A DNA stretch of 7,737 bases from JBGPOS01 sp041488155. GTDB lineage: Bacteria; Chloroflexota; Dehalococcoidia; Tepidiformales; Tepidiformaceae. A program made the position numbers and the translations under genes. Every line of letters starts with the position of its first letter. Position 1 is the first letter of the stretch. Under the pieces are notes generated by a model. It was not told the DNA's origin, did no database searches, and was given only the letters and a program-made list of their open reading frames with translations. Of this stretch, positions 1 through 6,282 are shown in pieces. Location: positions 1 to 7,737 of the forward strand of contig JBGPOS010000110.1 of assembly GCA_041488155.1 (NCBI GenBank). Direction: 5' to 3'.

Positions 1-2
1 AC

Positions 3-1604
3 CAGCCGAAACCCGAACCCGTCGCCATCTGCCGCCTGAAGCGCGTCGCCGCGGACCTGAAGGGCGACGACGTGAAGGCGCGCATGCCCAAGCCCGCGGC
101 GAAGAAGAACGGCAGGAAGATCGCCTGCGTAGGCGCCGGCCCGGCTTCGCTCACCGTGGCGCGCGACTTGGCGCCCCTCGGCTACCAGGTCACGGTGTTC
201 GACCAGGACCCGCGCGCGGGCGGCATGATCTGGTCGCAGATCCCGCGCTTCCGCCTGCCGGAGGAAGTCATCGACGAGGAGGTGAACTACATCCTCGACC
301 TGGGCGTGGAGTTCAAGGGCGGGACGAGAATCGACTCGATGAAAGAGCTGCTCGCCGGGGGCTTTGATGCGATTTTCGTAGGCTCGGGCGCGCCGCGCGG
401 GCGCGACCTCGACCTCCCGGGGCGCAAAGACGCGGCGAAGAACATCCACATCGGCATCGACTGGCTTTCGTCGGTGTCGTTCGGCCACACCACCAGGATC
501 GGCAAGCGCGTCATCGTGCTGGGCGGCGGCAACACCGCCATGGACTGCTGCCGCACTTCCAGGCGCATCGGCGGCGACGACGTGAAAGTCATCGTGCGCT
601 CGGGCTTCGAGGAGATGAAGGCCTCGCCCTGGGAAAAGGAAGACGCGCAGCACGAGGGCATTCCGATCCTCAATTACCTCGTGCCGAAGGCCTTCCTGCA
701 CAGCGGCGGCAAGCTCACCGGCATGAGCTTCGAGAAGGTGCAGGCGGTAGTCGACGAGAAGGGCCGCCGCAACCTGGTGCCCACCGGCGAGCCGGAGCAC
801 AGGTTCGAGTGCGACGACGTGCTGGTCGCCGTGGGGCAGGAGAACGCGTTCCCCTGGATCGAGCGCGATTCGGGCATCGAATTCGACAAGCGGGGCCTGC
901 CGGTGCTGGACAAGGTGAGCTTGCAATCGAGCATGAAGCACGTGTTCTTCGGCGGGGATTCCGCCTTCGGCCCGAAGAACATCATCTGGGCCGTCGCCCA
1001 CGGGCATGACGCCGCCATCTCCATCGACCAGCTGCTCAACGGCGAGGACGTCGCCAAGCGCCCGCCGCCGATGGTCAACCTGATCTCGCAGAAGATGGGC
1101 ATCCACGAGTGGAGCTACGACAGCGAGGTCCACCCGGACCAGCGCTACAAGGTGCCCTGGCGCGACATCAAGGTGATCCTCAAGAACGTGAAGGCCGAGG
1201 TCGAGCTGGGCTTCGACGCCGCCACCGCCTGGAAAGAGGCGCAGCGCTGCCTGAACTGCGACGTGCAGACGGTGTTCACTTCGCGGCTGTGCATCGAGTG
1301 CGACGCCTGCGTGGACATCTGCCCGATGGACTGCATCAGTTTTGTGCCGAACGGCGAGGAGCCGGATCTTCGAATGCGCCTGAACGCGCCGGCGAAGAAC
1401 CTGACGCAGGACCTGTATGTCCAGGAAGGATTGAAGACCGGCCGCGCCATGGTGAAGGACGAGGACGTGTGCCTGCACTGCGGGCTGTGCGCCGAGCGCT
1501 GCCCGACCGGGGCCTGGGACATGCAGAAGTTCTTCCTGGACATGACCAACGCTGGCCCCGCCTGCCGGGTCCAACGCAAGGAACCGAAAACCGCGGCCGC
1601 TTGA
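3..1604 (+). CDS. FAD/NAD(P)-dependent oxidoreductase, GltD/DPD-like, with C-terminal 2x[4Fe-4S] ferredoxin domain (5' partial)
   Basis: This is probably the electron-transfer subunit of the 2-oxoacid oxidoreductase encoded downstream, linking its Fe-S electrons to NAD(P)(H). The frame is open from base 3, and the residues before the first GTG (base 72) include a PVAICRLKRVAAD stretch. That resembles the region just before the first nucleotide-binding fold in GltD-type proteins, so the gene begins upstream and GTG 72 is not the start. Visible in order: an FAD fold with VGAGPASL near 129-152 (the GPAS variant is also found in dihydropyrimidine dehydrogenase); an NAD(P)-binding LGGGNTAMD at about 519-545; and a second FAD motif GGDSAFGPKN at 951-980. 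A C-x2-C pair at about 1248-1259 is followed by two ferredoxin motifs of the C-x2-C-x2-C-x3-CP type at 1290-1337 and 1470-1505. The stop TGA overlaps the next start. Partner and cofactor (NADP versus NAD) are inferred. An alternative reading is a generic glutamate-synthase-small-subunit homologue. Confidence 0.9.
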   Translation, partial: QPKPEPVAICRLKRVAADLKGDDVKARMPKPAAKKNGRKIACVGAGPASLTVARDLAPLGYQVTVFDQDPRAGGMIWSQIPRFRLPEEVIDEEVNYILDLGVEFKGGTRIDSMKELLAGGFDAIFVGSGAPRGRDLDLPGRKDAAKNIHIGIDWLSSVSFGHTTRIGKRVIVLGGGNTAMDCCRTSRRIGGDDVKVIVRSGFEEMKASPWEKEDAQHEGIPILNYLVPKAFLHSGGKLTGMSFEKVQAVVDEKGRRNLVPTGEPEHRFECDDVLVAVGQENAFPWIERDSGIEFDKRGLPVLDKVSLQSSMKHVFFGGDSAFGPKNIIWAVAHGHDAAISIDQLLNGEDVAKRPPPMVNLISQKMGIHEWSYDSEVHPDQRYKVPWRDIKVILKNVKAEVELGFDAATAWKEAQRCLNCDVQTVFTSRLCIECDACVDICPMDCISFVPNGEEPDLRMRLNAPAKNLTQDLYVQEGLKTGRAMVKDEDVCLHCGLCAERCPTGAWDMQKFFLDMTNAGPACRVQRKEPKTAAA

Positions 1605-3472
1605 TGCGCCACGACACGTTGAACAGACTCATGCCGCCCGCAGCTCAAACTCGCATCAACGACTTCGTGATCAAGTTCGCCAACGTGAATGGCTCCGGCT
1701 CGGCCTCCGCCAACGCGTTGTTTGCCAAATCCATCCTGCGCATGGGCGTGCCGGTCAGCCCGCGCAACATCTTCCCGTCCAACATCCAGGGTCTGCCCAC
1801 CTGGTACGAGGTACGCGTGTCCGAGTCCGGCTACCTCGGGCGGCGCGGCGGCGTCGATCTGATGGTGGCCATGAATCCGCAGACCTGGGACAAGGACCTG
1901 GCCGAGATCGAGCCCGGCGGGTACCTGTTCTACGATTCCACCAGGCCGCTGCCCGACTCCAAGTTCCGCGACGACATTCACGTGGTTGGCATGCCGCTCA
2001 CCGAGATCTGCAACCGCGAGTACGACGACGCGCGCCAGCGGCAGCTCTTCAAGAACATCATCTACGTCGGCGCGCTGTCGGCCCTGATCGACCTTGACCC
2101 GCGCGAGTTGGAGCAGCTGATCAGCGAGCAATATAAGGGCAAAGAGAAGCTGCTCGAGCCCAACTTCAAGGCGCTGCATATGGGACGGGATTACGCCGCC
2201 AGCTATCTGCCCTCGATCGGGCTAAAGATCAAGCGCGCCAACGCCGTGGGCAACAAGATCTTCCTGGAAGGAAACAGCGCCGCGGCGCTCGGATGCGTGT
2301 ACGGCGGGGCGACAGTTGCCGCCTGGTACCCTATCACGCCCTCCTCTTCGCTGGCCGAGGCTTTCAGCCGCCACTGCCGCAACTACCGCCACGACCCGGA
2401 GAGTGGCAAGGCCCGCTACGCCATCATCCAGGCCGAGGACGAGCTGGCCTCCATCGGCATCGTGATCGGGGCCTCGTGGAATGGCGCGCGCGCCTTCACC
2501 TGCACCTCCGGACCCGGCATCTCGCTGATGCAGGAATTCATCGGGCTGGCCTACTTTGCCGAGATCCCCGCGGTGATCTTCGACGTGCAGCGCGGCGGTC
2601 CGTCCACGGGCATGCCCACCCGCACCCAGCAGTCCGACCTGGTTTCCTGCGCCCACGCCTCGCATGGCGACACCAAGCACGTGCTGCTCTTCCCCGAGGA
2701 CCCGAAGGAGTGCTTCGACTTCGCCGCGCAGGCCTTCGATCTCGCCGAGCGGCTGCAGACGCCGGTGTTCGTGCTGATGGACCTGGACATCGGCATGAAC
2801 CAGCGGCTGTGCGAGCCGCTGGCCTGGGACGACGCGCGGTGCTACGACCGTGGCAAAGTCACCACCTATCAAGAGCTGGAAGCAGGCATGGAGTTTGGGC
2901 GTTATCTCGACGTCGATGGCGACGGCGTCACCTACCGCACCTATCCCGGTACACACCCGACGCGCGGCGCGTTTTTCACCCGCGGCACAACCAAGGACCG
3001 CTACGCGCGCTATAGCGAGGCCGGTCCGGACTACGTGGACAATATGCAGCGCCTGCTGCGCAAGTTCGAGACCGCCAAGGAGCTGGTGCCCAAGCCGGTC
3101 CTGCGGCCCGCCCGGCAAGCGACGCGGGTGGGCGTGATCTACTTCGGCTCGACCAGCCCGGCCATGCATGAGGCGCTCGACGCCCTCGAGCGCGACGGCG
3201 TGCAGCTCGACGCGCTGCGCGTGCGCGCGTTCCCGTTCCAGGAGGAGGTATACGACTTCATCGCCGACCACGAGCAGGTCTTCGTGGTGGAGCAGAACCG
3301 CGACGCCCAACTGCGCATGCTGCTGGTCAACGAGGGGGCGGTCGACCCGTCCCGGCTGATCTCCGTGCTGCACTACGACGGGACGCCGATCACCGCGCGC
3401 TACATCATCGGGGAACTGGCCGAGAAGGTGGCCGTGCTGAAGGTGACGCCGCTGCGCAGACTCGCACAATGA
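1604..3472 (+). CDS. korA: 2-oxoacid:acceptor oxidoreductase, fused gamma-alpha subunit (KorA type)
   Basis: This is the 622-residue large subunit of a thiamine-diphosphate 2-oxoacid oxidoreductase, which converts a 2-oxoacid plus CoA to acyl-CoA plus CO2 with electrons passed to Fe-S carriers. Residues about 18-200 form the gamma domain (KFANVNGSGSASANALFAK and a NIQGLPTWYEVRVS stretch). The alpha pyrimidine-binding domain follows, with YPITPSS at 242-248, CTSGPG at 300-305 and RGGPSTGMPT at 330-339. A transketolase-C-like domain lies at about 505-600. Gamma-first fusion at about 600 residues is usual for KorA. ATG 1604 is chosen because it overlaps the preceding stop (TGATG), suggesting translational coupling. 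ATG 1631 is a possible later start, and neither has a good Shine-Dalgarno. A frame extension back to 1109 is rejected because it lies inside the upstream gene. The family is clear. 2-Oxoglutarate as substrate is the usual annotation but is not proven; pyruvate or branched-chain 2-oxoacids are possible. Confidence 0.93.
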   Translation: MRHDTLNRLMPPAAQTRINDFVIKFANVNGSGSASANALFAKSILRMGVPVSPRNIFPSNIQGLPTWYEVRVSESGYLGRRGGVDLMVAMNPQTWDKDLAEIEPGGYLFYDSTRPLPDSKFRDDIHVVGMPLTEICNREYDDARQRQLFKNIIYVGALSALIDLDPRELEQLISEQYKGKEKLLEPNFKALHMGRDYAASYLPSIGLKIKRANAVGNKIFLEGNSAAALGCVYGGATVAAWYPITPSSSLAEAFSRHCRNYRHDPESGKARYAIIQAEDELASIGIVIGASWNGARAFTCTSGPGISLMQEFIGLAYFAEIPAVIFDVQRGGPSTGMPTRTQQSDLVSCAHASHGDTKHVLLFPEDPKECFDFAAQAFDLAERLQTPVFVLMDLDIGMNQRLCEPLAWDDARCYDRGKVTTYQELEAGMEFGRYLDVDGDGVTYRTYPGTHPTRGAFFTRGTTKDRYARYSEAGPDYVDNMQRLLRKFETAKELVPKPVLRPARQATRVGVIYFGSTSPAMHEALDALERDGVQLDALRVRAFPFQEEVYDFIADHEQVFVVEQNRDAQLRMLLVNEGAVDPSRLISVLHYDGTPITARYIIGELAEKVAVLKVTPLRRLAQ

Positions 3473-3486
3473 ACGAGTGATCCCCG

Positions 3487-4542
3487 ATGACCTATCTCGC
3501 CAAACCCAGATTGCGCCACCCGTCGCTCGAGAAGAACGGGCTCGGGTTCACTCGCCGCGACTATGAAGGAGCCATCTCCACGCTGTGCGCGGGCTGCGGG
3601 CACGACTCCATCAGCGCCTCCATCATCCAGGCCTGCTTCGAGCTGGACCTGCCTCCGCACCGCATCGCCAAGCTATCGGGTATCGGCTGCTCGTCCAAGA
3701 CGCCGACCTATTTCCTGGGCAACTCGCACGGCTTCAACAGCGTGCACGGCCGCATGCCTTCGGTGCTCACCGGCGCCAACCTCGCCAACCGCGAGCTGAC
3801 CTATCTCGGGGTATCCGGCGACGGCGACTCCGCCTCCATCGGACTGGGCCAGTTCGCTCACGCGCTGAGGCGCGGCGTGAACATGGTCTACATCGTGGAG
3901 AACAACGGTGTTTACGGCCTGACCAAGGGGCAGTTCTCGGCCACCGCCGATCAGGGCTCGAAGAGTAAGAAGGGCGCAGTCAATGTCGATGCGCCGATCG
4001 ATCTGGTCATGCTGGCGCTGCAGCTCGGTGCCAGTTTCGTGGCGCGCAGCTTCTCCGGCGACAAGGAGCAGCTGACGCCCCTCATCAAAGCCGCCTTAGT
4101 GCACCAGGGCGCCGCCTTCATCGACGTCATCTCACCTTGCGTGGCCTTCAACAACCATGAGGGGTCGACCAAGAGCTATGACTATGTGCGGGAGCACAAC
4201 GAGGCGGTAAATCACCTGGATGTCATGGTGCCGCGCAAGCCGATCACCGCCCACTACGCTCCGGGAGTACTGGAGGAAGTCGTGCAGCACGACGGCTCGG
4301 TGCTGCGTCTGCGCAAGCTTGCCACCGATTACGATCCCAGCGACCGGATCTCTGCCATCAACTTCCTGCTGCACCACGACGCCGTCGGCGAGGTGGTCAC
4401 CGGCCTGCTGTACGTGGACCCGCAGCCGGACGACCTCCACGCGCGGCTCAACACGGTGGACGCGCCCTTCAACAGCCTGGCCGAGCCGCAGCTTTGCCCG
4501 GGCGCGCAAGCGCTGGAGCGCTTCAACGCCACGCTGCGTTAG
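3487..4542 (+). CDS. korB: 2-oxoacid:acceptor oxidoreductase, beta subunit (KorB type, TPP-binding)
   Basis: This 351-residue subunit binds thiamine diphosphate and one [4Fe-4S] cluster and completes the catalytic core with the gamma-alpha subunit. The TPP motif begins at GDGD (111-114) and ends at ENN (138-140), followed by GVYGLTKGQFSAT. Four cysteines fit the cluster ligands known in this family: C34 and C37 in LCAGCGH, C68 in GIGCSSK, and C218 in ISPCVAFNNH. The HGR motif at 87-89 is also present. Length and motif order match standard KorB. The ATG lies 14 bases after the korA stop, with a weak GAGTGA sequence six bases upstream of it, so it is cotranscribed with korA. No separate ferredoxin-like delta subunit follows; the ferredoxin domain on the upstream flavoprotein probably fills that role (inference). 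Substrate is not determined. Confidence 0.94.
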   Translation: MTYLAKPRLRHPSLEKNGLGFTRRDYEGAISTLCAGCGHDSISASIIQACFELDLPPHRIAKLSGIGCSSKTPTYFLGNSHGFNSVHGRMPSVLTGANLANRELTYLGVSGDGDSASIGLGQFAHALRRGVNMVYIVENNGVYGLTKGQFSATADQGSKSKKGAVNVDAPIDLVMLALQLGASFVARSFSGDKEQLTPLIKAALVHQGAAFIDVISPCVAFNNHEGSTKSYDYVREHNEAVNHLDVMVPRKPITAHYAPGVLEEVVQHDGSVLRLRKLATDYDPSDRISAINFLLHHDAVGEVVTGLLYVDPQPDDLHARLNTVDAPFNSLAEPQLCPGAQALERFNATLR

Positions 4543-4610
4543 CTGCTGGCGCTGAGCATAGGTCAGCGCGACACTCAATCAGAGCTTTTACCAGACCCCA
4601 ACGCAGCGTG
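4530..4610. repeat. 11-bp inverted repeat across the korB stop, with an inner hairpin
   Basis: CACGCTGCGTT at 4530-4540 is the exact reverse complement of AACGCAGCGTG at 4600-4610. The left arm contains the first base of the korB stop codon. Inside lies a second hairpin: GCGCTGA (4549-4555), a seven-base loop, and TCAGCGC (4563-4569). No run of T follows on either strand, so it is not a textbook intrinsic terminator. Its place between two convergent genes suggests a role in transcription end or mRNA 3'-end protection (inference). Confidence 0.5.
4549..4569. terminator. possible terminator or 3'-end hairpin downstream of korB
   Basis: A 7-bp perfect stem (GCGCTGA/TCAGCGC) with a 7-base loop begins seven bases after the korB stop. 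The nearest T-rich stretch, CTTTTA at about 4585-4590, is too far away for a classical Rho-independent terminator. The remaining bases up to 4653 hold only a weak GCAGC/GCTGC pairing (4603-4623). Confidence 0.3.
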
Positions 4611-4653
4611 AACCGTGGGCTGCTACCGATAACGCGCCGCTGACGAGGCCTGA

Positions 4654-5964
4654 TTACTGCACCACCGTCGCGTGTTTGCGGTGGATCGAGGCTTCGATCT
4701 CCACGCGCCGGTCCTTCTGCAGGCAGGTGATCAGATCCTCGCGCGCCAGTCCCTGGCAGTCGCCCGACGGGGTGAGCGGATTCTTGTCGCCGCGGCCCTC
4801 GTAGTGGATCTTATTATCCGGAACCCCTCTGCCCATGAGGTACTGAGCCACGGCATAGGCGCGCAGCTCGGACAGGCGCCGGTTGTAGTCGCCGCTGCCG
4901 ATGCGGTCGGTATAACCGATGATATCGAGGCGGTCGTATTCAGCGGTTTTCAACTTTTCGACGAGCTCGTCCAGGGCGCGCCTCACCTCGGGGCGCAGCG
5001 AATACTGGTCGAAGTCGAACCGCCCCTCCTCGTTCACACCCAGAATCAACGGTAGTGCACCGCCCAAGGTCTGGGGCCGGTACTCCTCGTCGACCTTGAC
5101 CTTGCCGCTCGGAACGTCGATCGCCGCGATGCGCTCGTCACCCTCCATGCCGGCCGCCGTAGCGCCGCCCGCGCCGGCATCCGCCGCAGAGGCGCCACTC
5201 GCCCCGCTCGATCCCGCTGTTCTGCCGGTTTGGCCTGCCGGCACGCCACCAGCGCCACCCTCGACCGCGGCCTCAGACCCGCCGCTGGAGAGATCGGCGC
5301 CCGCTACGTCGGCCCCTGAGCTGTCTCCCGGCCCCGCTCGCCCACCGCCCGTCTTCGCGCCGCCCACGCCGGGGGACGAAGCGCCACCAGCGCGCGCACC
5401 GGTCGCACCCGGTCTCCCAGGCGCCGCGGAACCCGCTGCAGCCCCGCCGAGAGACGAAGCCCTATCACCTCCGGCGCTCTCCGTACCCGCGGCAAGGGAC
5501 GAGGCTCTGTCACCGCCTGCCGCCGCTGCACCGGGGCCGCCAGTGCCGGAGGCGGCAGACGAAGCTTGATTGCCTCCTCCGCCCTTGCGCGCGCCCGTCG
5601 CCTTGCCACCGGTTCCGTCGCTGGACGACGACGTTCCGGCTGCGTCCGAACCACCATCACTTTCACCGCCGGCGCCAGGAATCATCTGGCCGTCGCCGGC
5701 GGCGCCTTCGGCCGAGGCGCTCCCGTCCGGGTTCGTTGTCGATCGGCCGGCTTGAGTCCCCGGGCCAGCGATGCGCCGCGCCGAATTCGGTGTGCCTGCC
5801 ATCGACGGATCGCCAGACAGAGAGCCCAGATGCGTGGCCTTGGTGGCGCAGCCGACCAGCACGGCGGCGAGCAGCATCGGTGTGAGGTTGAGGACTGCCA
5901 CGCGCAACGCCGTGCTCGGTGAGCCCATCGAAAGCCTTGTCTGAGTCGAAGTGAGGTTTGCCAT
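4654..5964 (-). CDS. OmpA-family lipoprotein with long Gly/Ala/Ser-rich linker
   Basis: This is a 436-residue envelope protein. The N-terminus is a lipoprotein signal: a hydrophobic stretch ending LLAAVLVGC, with the lipidated cysteine at residue 39 and Ala at +2, which favours outer-membrane sorting. Residues about 45-272 are low-complexity Gly/Ala/Ser sequence with two AGGDRASSL copies. Residues about 308-425 form an OmpA-like peptidoglycan-binding domain: YTDRIGS with D353, NRRLSELRAYAV with R368, and a DRRVEIE end. D353 and R368 match in type and spacing the Asp/Arg pair that binds diaminopimelate in OmpA domains. C403 and C414 may form a disulfide. ATG 5964 is placed 10 bases after AGGAG. 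ATG 5970 (4 bases after it) or ATG 5928 (which would give a more usual signal length) are alternatives. The open frame continues upstream to 6444, but that extension has no lipoprotein logic. Pal-like tethering is inferred; Pal itself is much shorter. Confidence 0.88.
   Translation of the reverse strand: MANLTSTQTRLSMGSPSTALRVAVLNLTPMLLAAVLVGCATKATHLGSLSGDPSMAGTPNSARRIAGPGTQAGRSTTNPDGSASAEGAAGDGQMIPGAGGESDGGSDAAGTSSSSDGTGGKATGARKGGGGNQASSAASGTGGPGAAAAGGDRASSLAAGTESAGGDRASSLGGAAAGSAAPGRPGATGARAGGASSPGVGGAKTGGGRAGPGDSSGADVAGADLSSGGSEAAVEGGAGGVPAGQTGRTAGSSGASGASAADAGAGGATAAGMEGDERIAAIDVPSGKVKVDEEYRPQTLGGALPLILGVNEEGRFDFDQYSLRPEVRRALDELVEKLKTAEYDRLDIIGYTDRIGSGDYNRRLSELRAYAVAQYLMGRGVPDNKIHYEGRGDKNPLTPSGDCQGLAREDLITCLQKDRRVEIEASIHRKHATVVQ
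5449..5520 (-). repeat. two AGGDRASSL coding repeats, 45-base period
   Basis: Within the lipoprotein linker, the nonapeptide AGGDRASSL occurs twice, encoded at 5494-5520 and 5449-5475 (minus strand), 15 codons apart. The two copies use different codons at several positions, so this is an old or selected peptide repeat rather than a fresh DNA duplication. Confidence 0.7.
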
Positions 5965-5974
5965 GTGCATCGTG

Positions 5975-5979
5975 CTCCT
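5975..5979 (-). promoter_or_regulatory. Shine-Dalgarno AGGAG for the OmpA-family lipoprotein
   Basis: On the minus strand CAGGAG stands just upstream of two in-frame ATG codons, 4 bases from ATG 5970 and 10 bases from ATG 5964. It supports a start here rather than at the far upstream end of the open frame. Confidence 0.6.
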
Positions 5980-6002
5980 GATGATTCGCGGAGGCTCCGC
6001 GA

Positions 6003-6033
6003 CTGATAGCGGGTGCCGATCCCAAGCTGCCAA
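6003..6033 (-). promoter_or_regulatory. possible sigma70-like promoter for the lipoprotein gene
   Basis: On the minus strand TTGGCA (6033-6028) matches the -35 consensus at five of six positions. TATCAG (6008-6003) is a partial -10, with a slightly long 19-base spacer. Transcription would start near 5996, about 30 bases before the gene. This is a pattern match only. Confidence 0.3.
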
Positions 6034-6282
6034 CGGTCGAATGTTAACCGACTTGAGGCTGTGTGGCGCGCCCCTACGCCGGTTAGGACGGTCGTTCAAC
6101 GGGTCGATATGGGTCAAACCGCGAAGCATCGATCGGGCCAATTCTCCTTCGATCCTCGCCCGCGCCGGCCACAGGCGCAAGCCTCGCGCCGTCGAACAGG
6201 TTGCGGCCTGAGCATGCTCTTTGGCTCTAGGCATCGGATTTGCACCGGCCCTTCGCAGTCCCACTTTGCGCGGAAACCAAAG

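Larger units (their letters stand above)
5965..6282. other. divergent intergenic region
   Basis: This 318-base stretch separates the lipoprotein gene (-) from the anchored unknown protein (+). It holds the lipoprotein ribosome binding site and candidate promoter at its left end. A bulged stem-loop sits at 6206-6232: GCCTGAGC pairs with GCTC-T-AGGC, with one unpaired T. I see no convincing -10/-35 pair for the + strand gene, no tRNA, and no coding sequence with recognisable features. The open frame running into the + gene from 6013 is Arg/Pro-rich and looks like a GC-bias artefact. Confidence 0.6.

Noticed and set aside
1109..1603. N-terminal extension of the KorA frame to ATG 1109
   Set aside because: It lies entirely inside the flavoprotein gene in another frame and reads as Arg/Pro/Gly-rich sequence with no KorA similarity; the gamma domain begins only after 1604.
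1145..2179. 344-residue antisense open frame across the flavoprotein/korA junction
   Set aside because: It spans two real genes on the opposite strand and shows no recognisable domain.
2915..2945. DVDGDGVTYR in KorA as a calcium-binding EF-hand
   Set aside because: A DGDG-type segment followed by YRT and PGT is, to my knowledge, a normal part of KorA proteins, and no EF-hand helices flank it.
2222..3469. 415-residue antisense open frame opposite korA
   Set aside because: korA has clear family motifs on the + strand. The antisense frame is His/Val/Arg/Gly-rich, as expected from the shadow of GC-rich codons.
4919..5922. Pro/Ala-rich open frames on the + strand across the lipoprotein linker
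   Set aside because: They are complements of Gly/Ala/Ser codons in the real gene; the OmpA domain and lipobox fix the coding strand as minus.
6013..6282. 90-residue N-terminal extension of the anchored unknown protein
   Set aside because: It is Arg/Pro-rich with no motif, and would place the hydrophobic anchor in the middle; the GGAAA site six bases before ATG 6283 supports the shorter form.
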